From the NCBI GenBank assembly GCA_902806175.1, contig CADCVQ010000001.1, forward strand, positions 23,049 through 87,048: a DNA stretch of 64,000 nucleotides, given 5' to 3'. Origin of the DNA: an uncultured Solirubrobacteraceae bacterium. Its GTDB lineage: Bacteria > Actinomycetota > Thermoleophilia > Solirubrobacterales > Solirubrobacteraceae. The notes beneath the pieces were generated by a model. The model was not told where the DNA came from and ran no database searches. It was given only the letters and a program-made list of their open reading frames with translations. The translations under genes and the position numbers were made by a program. Positions within the stretch are counted from its first letter, which is position 1. Each line of letters starts with the position of its first letter. This document shows, one piece after another, positions 33,527 through 42,531 of the stretch.

Positions 33527-35029
33527 GTGTCTGATCACAGCCACGGCGAACGGCTGTCGGCGATCGACGCATCGTTTCTGCAGCTCGAGTCCGACTGTGC
33601 GCACATGCATGTCGCGTGGAGCGCCATCCTCGCGCCGTCCGGCGACGCGCCGCGCCCCTGCGTCGACGCGCTGCGCGACCGTGTCAGCGCGCGGCTGGGA
33701 TGGGTGCCCCGCTGCCGCCAGCGCCTGCTCAGCGCACCGCTCGGGCTCGACGAGCCGCGCTGGGTCGACGACCCGGACTTCGACGTCGCCAACCACGTCG
33801 TCGCGATCGGCGACCCGCAGGAGGCGATCTCGCCGGCGCGCTTCGCCGCGATCCGCGACACGCTGCTGTCGACCCCGCTTGCCCGCACCCGTCCGCTGTG
33901 GCAGATCGCGCTGATCCCGCGCCTGAGCGACGGCCGCGCGGCAGTCGTCGGCCGGGTGCACCACGCGATGGCCGACGGCGCCGCGGCGCTGCAGATCGCG
34001 ATGCTCATGCTCGACGGCGACGGCGCGAGCGATGCGCCGCCCGCGCCGTGGCAGGCGGCGCCCGCGCCGAGCACGCTGCAACGCGCTCTCGACCCGCTCG
34101 TGCACGGCGCCGAGAAGACGTCGCGCGCCGTGCGCGACGTCGCCCGCGCCTGCGAGCACCCGCGCTCGTCCGCGCTCGGCGTCCTGCGCGACGTCGGCCG
34201 GATGGCGCAGGCGCTGGCAGAGGACCTGCTGCCAAGCGCGCCGCGCTCGCCGCTCAACGGCCCGCTCGGGCCGCGCCGCACGCTCGTGCAGCACCGCGTG
34301 TCGCTCGAGCAGCTCAGCGAGATCACGCGCGGGACGCCGTCGACGCGCAACGACGCGGGGCTCGCCGCCGTCGCCGGCGCGCTGCGCGCGCTGGCCCTCG
34401 AGAACGGCGTTGCGGCGGAGCCGCTGAAGGCGCTCGTGCCGGTCAACGTGCGCCGCGCGGACGAGTACGGGTCGCTCGGCAACCGCGTCTCGATGACGTC
34501 GGTCTGGCTGCCGCTGCAGGTCAGCACCGCGGGCGCGCGCCTGGAGCACGTGCACGAGCAGACCGCCCGCTTCAAGCGCAGCACGCGCTCGGAGGGCACG
34601 CAGGGCGTGATGTCGGGGCTGTCGCTGCTGCCCAGCCCGCTGCGCGCGCCGGTCCTGCGCGCCGTCGCGCCGGGACGCTTCAACCTGACGATCTCGAGCG
34701 TGCCCGGCCCGCGCAGCGCCCTGTTCGTGCAGGGAGCGGCGCTCGAGGAGATCTACCCGGTGATCCCGATGGCGCCCGACCAGAAGCTGTCGATCGGGAT
34801 GCTCGCCTACAACGGCCAGCTGCAGTTCGGCCTGTACTCCGACCCCGACGCGCTGCCGCAGGCGACGCGCCTGGCGGAGCTGATCGACGACGAGTTGCGC
34901 GCGCTGCTGCGCGCCCGCCGGCAGACCACGCCGCTGCCCGTGCTCGCACCCGCAACCGCCGGTCCCGTCGGGACCTACGCGAACCGATCGGCCGTGCTGA
35001 GTGGCGCCGGACGAGGAGGACACGCATGA
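33527..35029 (+). CDS. Wax ester synthase/diacylglycerol acyltransferase (copy 1)
   Basis: WS/DGAT enzymes join acyl-CoA to fatty alcohols or diacylglycerol to make storage wax esters or triacylglycerol. The 500-residue product has the catalytic motif HHAMADG (145-151), the N-terminal LSAIDASFLQLES, a condensation-domain-like core and the C-terminal FNLTISSVPGPRSALFVQG. Length is near the family norm. The GTG start is preceded by the C6-N4-G6 block and no strong Shine-Dalgarno. Its stop overlaps the next WS/DGAT start (ATGA at 35026-35029), so copies 1 and 2 are co-translated. Confidence 0.93.
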   Translation: MSDHSHGERLSAIDASFLQLESDCAHMHVAWSAILAPSGDAPRPCVDALRDRVSARLGWVPRCRQRLLSAPLGLDEPRWVDDPDFDVANHVVAIGDPQEAISPARFAAIRDTLLSTPLARTRPLWQIALIPRLSDGRAAVVGRVHHAMADGAAALQIAMLMLDGDGASDAPPAPWQAAPAPSTLQRALDPLVHGAEKTSRAVRDVARACEHPRSSALGVLRDVGRMAQALAEDLLPSAPRSPLNGPLGPRRTLVQHRVSLEQLSEITRGTPSTRNDAGLAAVAGALRALALENGVAAEPLKALVPVNVRRADEYGSLGNRVSMTSVWLPLQVSTAGARLEHVHEQTARFKRSTRSEGTQGVMSGLSLLPSPLRAPVLRAVAPGRFNLTISSVPGPRSALFVQGAALEEIYPVIPMAPDQKLSIGMLAYNGQLQFGLYSDPDALPQATRLAELIDDELRALLRARRQTTPLPVLAPATAGPVGTYANRSAVLSGAGRGGHA

Positions 35030-36519
35030 CATCCGCGACTTCGACGCGCCGCCTGTCGCCGCTGGACGGCTCGTTTCTACGGCTGGACACCCAGCAGTCT
35101 CCGATGCACGTCGGCTGGAGCGCGGTCTTCGGCGCGCCCGTCGACCGCGCGCGGCCGAGCGCCGAAGCGATGCGCGAGCTCGCGGCCGGAAGGCTGCACG
35201 AGGTGCCGTGGTGTCGCTGGCGGCTCGCCGATGCGCCGCTCGGGCTGTCGGAGCCGCGCTGGATCGACGACGCGAACTTCGATCTGTCGGCGCACATCGT
35301 GCAGCTCACGTCGCCCGAGGATCCGGTCAGCGACGAGACCTTCGAGGTGCTGCGCTCCACGGTGCTGTCGACGCCGCTGGATCGCGCGCGCCCGCTGTGG
35401 CAGGTCTTCCTCGTCCCGCGCCTGGCAGATGGCCGCGTCGGGATGGTCGGCAAGATCCACCACGCGCTCGTGGACGGGCTCGCCGCGCTGCAGATCGTGA
35501 GGCTGTTCGTCGACTCCGAGCCCGACGTGGCGTCGCAGCCGCCGATTCGCTGGCGCCCGGCCGGACGCGCCGGCGCCGCCGGCTGGGCGATGAACGCCGC
35601 GCGCTACGCCGTCAACGACGGCATCGGCGCGCTGCGGGCGGGGGCTGACGCCGTCACGCATCCGCGCAGCAGCGTCGGCGCAGCGGCGCGCACAGCCAAG
35701 CTCATCGCCAGCGCGCTCAGCGAGGACGTGCTGCCGCCGGCGCCGTCCTCACGACTGAACGGGCGCATCGGCACGCGCCGGACGCTGATCGGCTACCACG
35801 CGCCGCGCGCGCTGCTGCGCGCGGCGCGCGGCAGCGGCGGGACGCTCAACGACGTCGGCCTGACCGCCGTCGCCGGCGCGTTGCGGACGCTCTCGCTGCG
35901 CCGCGGCGACACGCCGAGCGAGCCGCTGAAGACGATGGTTCCGGTCAGCATGCGCCGCATCGGCGAGGACGACGCCGGCAACCAGATCGCGATGGTCTAC
36001 ATGCCGCTGCCGATCCACCTGCCGACGAGCGCCCGGCGGCTGGCGTTCGTCCGCGAGCAGACCGCGCGCCTGAAGCACACCGACCGGCCGGCGGCGACGC
36101 AGGCCTTCGTCCAGGCCGCCGGGCTCGTGCCGCCCCCGCTGCGCACCCCGGTCGTGCGGGCGCTGGCCACACCGCGCCAGTTCAACCTGACCGTCTCGCA
36201 GTCGCCCGCGCCGCGCGGCTCGATGTTCCTGCTCGGCTGCGAGCTCGAAGAGGTCTACTCCGTCGTCCCGATCGCGCAGGGCCACGCGCTGGCGATCGGG
36301 ATGGTGCGCTACCGCAACGAGCTGTTCTTCGGCTGCTACGCCGATCCCGACACGCTGCCGGAGGTGCATGACCTGCCGGGGCTGCTGGAGGGTGAGCTCG
36401 AGCAGCTGGGCGCTGCGGCGGCGGCGCGCAAGGCTCCCGCTACACCGGCGCCGGCCCAGCCGGCCGCGAGCACCCGCCACGCACGCGCGAACGGCCGCCG
36501 GACCCTGACACCGGTCTGA
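35026..36519 (+). CDS. Wax ester synthase/diacylglycerol acyltransferase (copy 2)
   Basis: The 497-residue paralogue has HHALVDG at the same position as copy 1 (145-151), LSPLDGSFLRLDT at the N-terminus and FNLTVSQSPAPRGSMF near the C-terminus. GAGGAGGA upstream of ATG 35026 is a strong ribosome site. The close match in length and layout to copy 1 suggests a tandem duplication followed by divergence. The two may form different lipids or act on different acyl chains. Confidence 0.93.
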   Translation: MTSATSTRRLSPLDGSFLRLDTQQSPMHVGWSAVFGAPVDRARPSAEAMRELAAGRLHEVPWCRWRLADAPLGLSEPRWIDDANFDLSAHIVQLTSPEDPVSDETFEVLRSTVLSTPLDRARPLWQVFLVPRLADGRVGMVGKIHHALVDGLAALQIVRLFVDSEPDVASQPPIRWRPAGRAGAAGWAMNAARYAVNDGIGALRAGADAVTHPRSSVGAAARTAKLIASALSEDVLPPAPSSRLNGRIGTRRTLIGYHAPRALLRAARGSGGTLNDVGLTAVAGALRTLSLRRGDTPSEPLKTMVPVSMRRIGEDDAGNQIAMVYMPLPIHLPTSARRLAFVREQTARLKHTDRPAATQAFVQAAGLVPPPLRTPVVRALATPRQFNLTVSQSPAPRGSMFLLGCELEEVYSVVPIAQGHALAIGMVRYRNELFFGCYADPDTLPEVHDLPGLLEGELEQLGAAAAARKAPATPAPAQPAASTRHARANGRRTLTPV

Positions 36520-36580
36520 GCCACCGCCGCGTGGGGTGGGTCGAATGAGCGTCGCTCCGCGACGGTTGTTCGCCACACCG

Positions 36581-36586
36581 TAGAGT
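36581..36586 (+). promoter_or_regulatory. Possible -10 element of WS/DGAT copy 3
   Basis: TAGAGT lies ten bases before ATG 36597, which would give a leader of only a few bases. It suggests that copy 3 has its own promoter despite being downstream of copies 1 and 2. Confidence 0.35.
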
Positions 36587-36596
36587 TGCGCCCGCG

Positions 36597-38108
36597 ATGC
36601 GCCAGCTCACGAGCCTCGACGCGCAGTTCCTCGCGCTCGAGACGCGGCGCCAGACCGGCCACGTCGCGAGCGTCGCGATCCTCGACCCGTCGACGACGCC
36701 CAGCGCGACGCTCGCCGTCGCCGACATCGAGGCGCTCGTCACCGATCGCCTGCCGCTGCTGCCGCCGCTGCGCTGGCGCCTGCGCGAGGTGCCGCTCGGC
36801 CTGGACTACCCGTACTGGGTCGACGACGAGGGCTTCGACCTGCACTTCCACGTGCGCGAGCTCGGGCTCGCGGCACCGGGCACCGACGAGCAGCTCGCCG
36901 AGCAGGTCGCGCGGATCGTCTCGCGGCCGCTGGACCGCGCCCGCCCGCTGTGGGAGCTGTACCTCATCAGCGGCCTGCAGTCCGGGCACCTCGCGCTGCT
37001 GACGAAGATCCACCACGCCGTCATCGACGGCATGTCCGGCGCGGAGATCCTCGGCCTGCTGCTCGACCTCATGCCCGAGGTGCGCCAGCTCGAGACGCAC
37101 GGCCCGTGGGGCGACAACGAGGCCGTGCCGGGCGAGCTCGGGATGCTCATGCGCGGGATCGCCGGCGCGGCGCGCTACCCGCTGCGGGCGCTGACGGCGC
37201 TGCCCAGGGCGCTGCCGAACCTCGAGGAGACGCAGTTCAAGACGATTCCCGGAGCCGCTGCCCTCGGCCGCGTCGTCACCCGCGCGCAGCAGGCGATCAC
37301 GCGCCAAGACGGCCCCGTCGAGCGCACGTCGCTCGTCGCGCCGAAGACGAGCTTCTCCGGACGCATCTCCGCGCACCGTCGCTTCACGTTCGGCCAGCTC
37401 TCACTCGACGACGTCAAGGCCGTCAAGAACGCGCACGGCTGCACCGTCAACGACGTCATCGTCTCCATCTGCGCCGGCGCCGTACGGCGCTGGCTGATCG
37501 CGCACGACGAGCTGCCCGACGGCCCGCTCGTCGCGCAGATCCCGGTCTCCGTGCGCACCGAGGAGCAGATCGGCACGTACGGCAACCGCATCATGCTCAT
37601 GGCTGCGGCGCTGCCCACCGACGTCGCCGACCCCGTCGCGCGGCTGCTGCGCACGCGCGACTCGCTCGCGCACATGAAGGAGCGCCACCGCGCGCTGCCG
37701 GCGAGCCTGCTCGCCGACGCCAACCACTTCATCCCGCCGGCCGTCTTCTCGCGCGCGGCGCGCCTGACGTTCGGCATCGCGACGAGCCGCCCGGGACGCC
37801 CGGTCTGGAACCTCGTGATATCCAACGTGCCGGGCCCGCAGTTTGCGCTGTACTGCGCCGGCGCGAAGCTCGTCGCGAACTACCCGGTGTCCGTCATCAC
37901 GCACGGGATGGGCCTGAACATCACCGTGATGAGCTACCTCGGCCACCTCGACTTCGGCATCGTCGCCGACCGCGAGCAGATGCCCGACGTGGCGCTGCTG
38001 ATGGGCTGGCTGCGCGCGGAGCTCGAGCTGCTCATGCCGGTGCTGCAGCCGCCGCCGAAGCCGGCCAAGCCCAAGCGCGCCAGGCCGAAGGCGAGCGCGC
38101 GCGCTTGA
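36597..38108 (+). CDS. Wax ester synthase/diacylglycerol acyltransferase (copy 3)
   Basis: The 503-residue enzyme has HHAVIDG (139-145), LTSLDAQFLALET at the N-terminus, NDVIVSICAGAVRRWL and a C-terminal WNLVISNVPGP. It is more distant from copies 1 and 2 than they are from each other, for example DGMSGAEILGLLLDLMPE after the active site, as in mycobacterial-type WS/DGATs. The tail is Lys/Ala/Pro-rich. It starts 77 bases after copy 2 with its own candidate -10 box, and is followed after 32 bases by the HAD gene. Confidence 0.93.
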   Translation: MRQLTSLDAQFLALETRRQTGHVASVAILDPSTTPSATLAVADIEALVTDRLPLLPPLRWRLREVPLGLDYPYWVDDEGFDLHFHVRELGLAAPGTDEQLAEQVARIVSRPLDRARPLWELYLISGLQSGHLALLTKIHHAVIDGMSGAEILGLLLDLMPEVRQLETHGPWGDNEAVPGELGMLMRGIAGAARYPLRALTALPRALPNLEETQFKTIPGAAALGRVVTRAQQAITRQDGPVERTSLVAPKTSFSGRISAHRRFTFGQLSLDDVKAVKNAHGCTVNDVIVSICAGAVRRWLIAHDELPDGPLVAQIPVSVRTEEQIGTYGNRIMLMAAALPTDVADPVARLLRTRDSLAHMKERHRALPASLLADANHFIPPAVFSRAARLTFGIATSRPGRPVWNLVISNVPGPQFALYCAGAKLVANYPVSVITHGMGLNITVMSYLGHLDFGIVADREQMPDVALLMGWLRAELELLMPVLQPPPKPAKPKRARPKASARA

Positions 38109-38140
38109 ACAGTGCCTCAAGCGGGGCACACTGCGTTCCA

Positions 38141-38842
38141 ATGCTCGGCCTGCCCGACACGATCACGGCCTGCCTGTTTGACCTCGACGGCGTGCTGACG
38201 AAGACCGCGACGGTCCACGCGTGCGCCTGGAAGGAGATGTTCGACGACTTCCTGGACGAGCTCGGCGAGCCGCCATTCGAGCTGCCCGGCGAGTACGACG
38301 CCTACGTCGACGGCAAACCACGCTACGACGGCGTGCGCTCCTTTCTCGCCGCGCGCGGGATCGAGGCCGACGAGCAGCTCGTGCGCACGCTCGCCGACCG
38401 CAAGAACGACCTCGTGCTCGCGATCATGCGACGCGACGGCGTCGAGGCCTACGAGGGCTCGGTCCGCTACGCCGAGGCGGCGCGCGACGCCGGCCTGCGG
38501 CGCGCCGTCGTCTCGTCGAGCGCCAACGCCGGCGAGGTCCTCGCGGCGGCGCGGATCGACCATCTCTTCGAGACCGTCATCGACGGCGTCGTCGCCGACC
38601 GCGGGGCGCTCGACGGCAAGCCCGCGCCGGACATGTTCCTCGCCGGCGCCGGCGCGCTTCACACGCCACCGAGCAAGGCCGCGGTGTTCGAGGACGCGCT
38701 GGCCGGCGTCGAGGCGGGCCGCGCGGGCAGCTTCGGCTACGTCGTGGGCGTGGACCGCAGCGGCCAGGCGCGGGCGCTGCGCGGCCGCGGCGCGGACATC
38801 GTCGTGACCGACCTCGCCGACCTGCTGGACGTGGCCGCATGA
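38141..38842 (+). CDS. HAD-family hydrolase, beta-phosphoglucomutase-like
   Basis: The 233-residue product has the HAD motif I CLFDLDGVLT (Asp14 nucleophile, Asp16 acid/base), motif II VVSSSAN, Lys in DGKPAPDMFL and motif IV VFEDALAGVEAG. The helical cap between about 20 and 95 is of the beta-phosphoglucomutase type. It overlaps the GH65 gene (ATGA at 38839-38842). HAD plus GH65 is the classic pair in which a disaccharide phosphorylase releases beta-glucose-1-phosphate and the mutase converts it to glucose-6-phosphate. Confidence 0.9.
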   Translation: MLGLPDTITACLFDLDGVLTKTATVHACAWKEMFDDFLDELGEPPFELPGEYDAYVDGKPRYDGVRSFLAARGIEADEQLVRTLADRKNDLVLAIMRRDGVEAYEGSVRYAEAARDAGLRRAVVSSSANAGEVLAAARIDHLFETVIDGVVADRGALDGKPAPDMFLAGAGALHTPPSKAAVFEDALAGVEAGRAGSFGYVVGVDRSGQARALRGRGADIVVTDLADLLDVAA

Positions 38843-41187
38843 TCGGCGAGGACATCTTCGCGGTCGAGCCGTGGTCGATCACCGAGCGCAGCCACGACCT
38901 CAACCTGCTCGGCCAGACCGAGACGATCTTCGCGCTCTCCAACGGCCACATCGGCCTGCGCGGCAATCTCGACGAAGGCGAGCCCGCGGGCCATCCCGGA
39001 ACCTACCTCAACGGCTTTCACGAGATCCGGCCGCTGCCCTACGCCGAGACGGCGTACGGCAATCCGGAGACCGGTGAGACGATGATCAACGTCACGAACG
39101 GCAAGATCCTGCGCCTGCTCGTCGACGACGAGCCCTTCGACCTGCGCTACGGGACGTGCGACTACCACCAGCGCACGCTGGACCTGCGCGACGGCGTCCT
39201 GCGGCGCGAGGTGCACTGGCTCTCGCCCGCCGGGCAGGGCGTGATCGTCCGTACGACGCGCCTGGTCTCGTTCGTGCAGCGCTCGATCGCGGCGATCGAG
39301 TACGAGGTCGAGCCCTACGGCGAGCACGCGCGGATCGTCGTGCAGTCAGAGCTCGTCGCCAACGAGCCGCTCATGGACGAGCCCGCCGAGGACGACCCGC
39401 GCGCCGCGGCGGCGCTGCGAAACCCGCTCTGCGCCGAGCTGCACGGCAACATCGGGCTGCGCGCGGGCCTCGTCCACATCACGCGCGCATCGCGGCTGCG
39501 CGTGGCCGCCGGCATGGATCACGTCGTCGAGGGGCCCGACGGCACGGTGACGGACTCCGAGAGCGAGGACGATCTCGCGCGCGTGACGGTGTCGACGGAG
39601 CTGCAGCCCGGCGAGAAGCTGCGGATCGTGAAGTACGTCTCCTACGGGTGGTCAAGCCGCCGCTCGCTGCCGGCGCTGCGCGACCAGTGCACGGCGGCGC
39701 TCGCCGCGGCGATGCGGATCGGCTGGGACGGCCTCGTGAAGTCCCAGCGCGCCTACCTCGACGACTTCTGGGGGCGTGCCGACGTCGAGCTGGACGGCGA
39801 TCCCGCGCTGCAGCAGGCGATCCGCTTCGCGCTGTTCAGCGTGCTGCAGTCCGCCGCCCGCGCCGAGGGGCGCGCGATCCCGGCCAAGGGATTGACGGGA
39901 CGCGGCTATGACGGCCACTCCTTCTGGGACATGGAGACCTACACGCTGCCGGCGCTCACGTACATCGCGCCCGCCGCGGCGCGCGACGCGCTCGTCTGGC
40001 GCCATTCGACGCTCGCCATGGCGCGGGCGCGCGCCCGCGAGCTGAGCCTCTCCGGGGCCGCGTTTCCGTGGCGCACGATCAGCGGCAAGGAGAACTCCGG
40101 CTACTGGCCGGCCGCCACGGCGGCGTTTCACATCAACGCCGACGTCGCCGATGCCGTGCGGCGCTACATCGACGCGACGCAGGACGAGGCGTTCGAGACC
40201 GAGGTCGCGCTCGAGCTGCTCGTCGAGACGGCGCGGCTGTGGCGCTCGGTCGGACACCACGACGCCCATGGCGGCTTCCGGATCGACGGCGTCACCGGGC
40301 CCGACGAGTACTCGGCGGTCGTGGACAACAACGTCTACACGAACCTCATGGCGGCCCGCAACCTGCGCGCTGCGGCGAAGATCGCGTTGCGCCACCCGCG
40401 CCAGGCGACCCACATGCACGTCGACGAGGAGGAGCTCGCCTCCTGGCGCGACGCCGCCGACGCGATGGTCCTGCCCTACGACCAGGACGTGCGCATCACG
40501 CCGCAGTCCGAGAGCTTCACGCGCTACCGCCGCTGGGACTTCGAGAACACGCCGCCGGAGAACTACCCGCTGCTGCTGCACTACCCGTACTACCTGCTGT
40601 ACTCCAGCCAGGTCGTCAAGCAGGCAGACCTCGTCTTCGCGCTGTACATGTGCGGCGACGCCTTCAGCGACGAGCAGCGCGCGCGCGACTTCGAGTACTA
40701 CGAAGCCATCACGGTGCGCGACTCGTCGCTGTCGGCGTGCGTGCAGGCGATCGTGGCAGCTCAGGTCGGGCACACCGACCTCGCCTACGACTACCTCGGC
40801 GAGACCGCGTTCATCGACCTGCGCGACGTCGCGTCCAACACCCGCGACGGCGTTCACCTCGCGGCGCTGGCGGGCTCCTGGCTCGTCGCCGTCGCCGGCT
40901 TCGGCGGGATGCGCGACCATGGCGACACGCTGCAGTTCGCTCCCCGCCTGCCCGCGCAGATCTCGCGGCTGAGCTTTCGGATGCTCTATCGCGGGCGCCG
41001 CCTGCAGGTGACGGTGCACCGCGCCCACGCGCGTTACGAGCTGCTCGACGGCGAGGCGCTGGAGCTGCACCACCACGGCGAGAAGTTCACGCTGCAGCCG
41101 GGCGCGCCGCAGACGCTCGACGTGCCCGCTGCGCCGCAGCGACTGCGCCCGGCGCAGCCGCCGGGGCGCGCGCCGCTGGACGGCTGA
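38839..41187 (+). CDS. Glycoside hydrolase family 65 enzyme (disaccharide phosphorylase or trehalase type)
   Basis: The 782-residue product has the GH65 order: N-terminal beta-sandwich (FALSNGHIGLRGNLDEG near 33-49), a linker, then the (alpha/alpha)6 catalytic barrel with GHSFWDMETYTLP and the acid residue Glu490 in GVTGPDEYSAVVDNNVYTN, then VVKQADLVFALY and a C-terminal jelly-roll. Substrates of the family are trehalose, maltose, kojibiose or similar, by phosphorolysis or hydrolysis. The overlapping beta-phosphoglucomutase-like gene favours a phosphorylase. It may supply carbon for the adjacent lipid-storage genes, which is only inferred. Confidence 0.9.
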   Translation: MIGEDIFAVEPWSITERSHDLNLLGQTETIFALSNGHIGLRGNLDEGEPAGHPGTYLNGFHEIRPLPYAETAYGNPETGETMINVTNGKILRLLVDDEPFDLRYGTCDYHQRTLDLRDGVLRREVHWLSPAGQGVIVRTTRLVSFVQRSIAAIEYEVEPYGEHARIVVQSELVANEPLMDEPAEDDPRAAAALRNPLCAELHGNIGLRAGLVHITRASRLRVAAGMDHVVEGPDGTVTDSESEDDLARVTVSTELQPGEKLRIVKYVSYGWSSRRSLPALRDQCTAALAAAMRIGWDGLVKSQRAYLDDFWGRADVELDGDPALQQAIRFALFSVLQSAARAEGRAIPAKGLTGRGYDGHSFWDMETYTLPALTYIAPAAARDALVWRHSTLAMARARARELSLSGAAFPWRTISGKENSGYWPAATAAFHINADVADAVRRYIDATQDEAFETEVALELLVETARLWRSVGHHDAHGGFRIDGVTGPDEYSAVVDNNVYTNLMAARNLRAAAKIALRHPRQATHMHVDEEELASWRDAADAMVLPYDQDVRITPQSESFTRYRRWDFENTPPENYPLLLHYPYYLLYSSQVVKQADLVFALYMCGDAFSDEQRARDFEYYEAITVRDSSLSACVQAIVAAQVGHTDLAYDYLGETAFIDLRDVASNTRDGVHLAALAGSWLVAVAGFGGMRDHGDTLQFAPRLPAQISRLSFRMLYRGRRLQVTVHRAHARYELLDGEALELHHHGEKFTLQPGAPQTLDVPAAPQRLRPAQPPGRAPLDG

Positions 41188-41320
41188 TCCTCGGCGGCGC
41201 CGGCATCTCAGCCGCGATGGCGTTGACGCCGAGCTGGCCGAGGATCGCCACGGCGTCGCGTCTGCTGAGCTCGCCGCTGACGTAGTCGGCGGCGACCTGC
41301 TGCCGGGCCTCGATGCTCAT
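41087..41320 (-). CDS. Possible small protein antisense to the GH65 3' end
   Basis: The 77-residue frame begins MSIEARQQVAADYVSGELSR, then DAVAILGQLGVNAIAAE, which looks like a real short helix-turn-helix-like protein. The last 30 or so residues are Ala/Pro/Arg-rich and lie inside the GH65 coding region, where they look like a shadow. It is possible that only the first part is meaningful. There is no clear ribosome site. Confidence 0.35.
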   Translation of the reverse strand: MSIEARQQVAADYVSGELSRRDAVAILGQLGVNAIAAEMPAPPRISRPAARAPAAAPGAVAAAQRARRASAARPAAA

Positions 41321-41358
41321 AGCCGTGGCGCCGCGGGCGTGTGCGCGATCATGGCGCC

Positions 41359-42048
41359 GTGAACCCGATCTCCGAGCACCTTCGCGAGCAGGCCGCGGCG
41401 CACCGCGTGCGCGCCGCCGAGCACCCCGACGACCCGCGCTACGGGCAATCCGCAGAGGCGCTCGAGGCGCTCGCCGACTACGCCGATGCCGGCGCCGAGC
41501 GGGGGGCCTTTCAGATGCGCTACCTGCTCGAGCACCACGTCGCCGACGGGCGCTTCGCCTGGGCCGAGGGACAGTGCGGGCGTTCGGTGCTGCAGTTCGG
41601 CTTCGACGTTCCCGTGCGCAGCGAAGTCGAGCTCGACCAGTTCCTCATGGATCTCTGCGACCGCGCGAAATCCGATGCCGCGCGCTACATCGGCGAGAAC
41701 GAGCGCGAGTTTGACCGCAACGACGCCCTGGCGATCGCGACGCGCTTCGGGATCGACGTCGACCGCGTGCACGGGGCGCTCGACGCCGGCCGGCGCTACC
41801 GCCAGCTGTTCGTCGTCGGCATTCCGATCGAGCACGAGATCGACGCCGCGGCGGGCGACCGGCTCGCGGCGATCGACGGCGCGATCGTCACGCCGGGGTC
41901 GCAGGATGCCTACGGCGACGCGCCGCCGCTGCTCGTCAAGAACGTGCCCGCGGCCGACGCGGACGCGGCGCGCGAGCGCGTGGCGCAGATCGTCGGGATC
42001 GACCCGGCGCTGCTGGGCGTCACCGACTCGCCGCGCGTGTCGAAGTGA
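41359..42048 (+). CDS. Conserved-looking soluble protein of unknown function
   Basis: The 229-residue product is acidic and soluble, with no signal peptide. Segments include YGQSAEALEALADYADAGAE, LLEHHVADGRFAWAEGQCGR and FGIDVDRVHGALDAGRRYRQ. No family is recognised. GTG 41359 is chosen; GTG 41341 would add six residues. It is followed after 12 bases by two PH-domain membrane genes and may share their operon. Confidence 0.6.
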   Translation: MNPISEHLREQAAAHRVRAAEHPDDPRYGQSAEALEALADYADAGAERGAFQMRYLLEHHVADGRFAWAEGQCGRSVLQFGFDVPVRSEVELDQFLMDLCDRAKSDAARYIGENEREFDRNDALAIATRFGIDVDRVHGALDAGRRYRQLFVVGIPIEHEIDAAAGDRLAAIDGAIVTPGSQDAYGDAPPLLVKNVPAADADAARERVAQIVGIDPALLGVTDSPRVSK

Positions 42049-42060
42049 GCGCCTGATCGC

Positions 42061-42531
42061 ATGACTCCGGCGGTGCGGCCCGAGCCCTCGAACACGCTGC
42101 CCGACGGCGTGCGCGCGATGTGGCTCTGCGAGGACGCGATCGCCGTCCTCGTCCTCCTCGTCGTCGCGCTCGCGATCGCGATGGCCGCCGACGCGCTGAT
42201 GCCGTGGCTGGCGCTGCTCGTCGCCGCTGGCGGCCTGGCGCACATCGTCTTCGTCCCCCGCGCGCGCTATCGCCGCTACCGCTGGGAGCTGCACGAGGAG
42301 GAGCTGGACCTGCTCTGCGGGGTGCTGAAGGTGACGCGCACGATCGTGCCGATCACGCGCATCCAGCACGTCTCCGTGCAGCGGACGGGGTGGACGAGCG
42401 TCTTTGACCTCGTGCGCCTCAACGTGCACACCGCGGCCGGCGCCACGACGATCCCGGGCCTGCACCCGACGCGTGCCGCCGACGTGCGCGACCAGATCCT
42501 CGCGCGCCTGCGCACGCCCGATGACCTCTGA
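42061..42531 (+). CDS. Bacterial PH-domain membrane protein, YdbS-like
   Basis: The 156-residue product has two transmembrane helices (about 25-45 and 50-68), then a bPH2 domain: YRRYRWELHEEELDLLCGVL, TIVPITRIQHVSVQRTG and VRLNVHTAAGATTIPGL. YdbS/YdbT-type pairs sit in the membrane and are of uncertain function; in Bacillus they affect resistance to bacterial antimicrobials. It overlaps the start of the next gene by 11 bases, the usual pairing for this family. Confidence 0.85.
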   Translation: MTPAVRPEPSNTLPDGVRAMWLCEDAIAVLVLLVVALAIAMAADALMPWLALLVAAGGLAHIVFVPRARYRRYRWELHEEELDLLCGVLKVTRTIVPITRIQHVSVQRTGWTSVFDLVRLNVHTAAGATTIPGLHPTRAADVRDQILARLRTPDDL

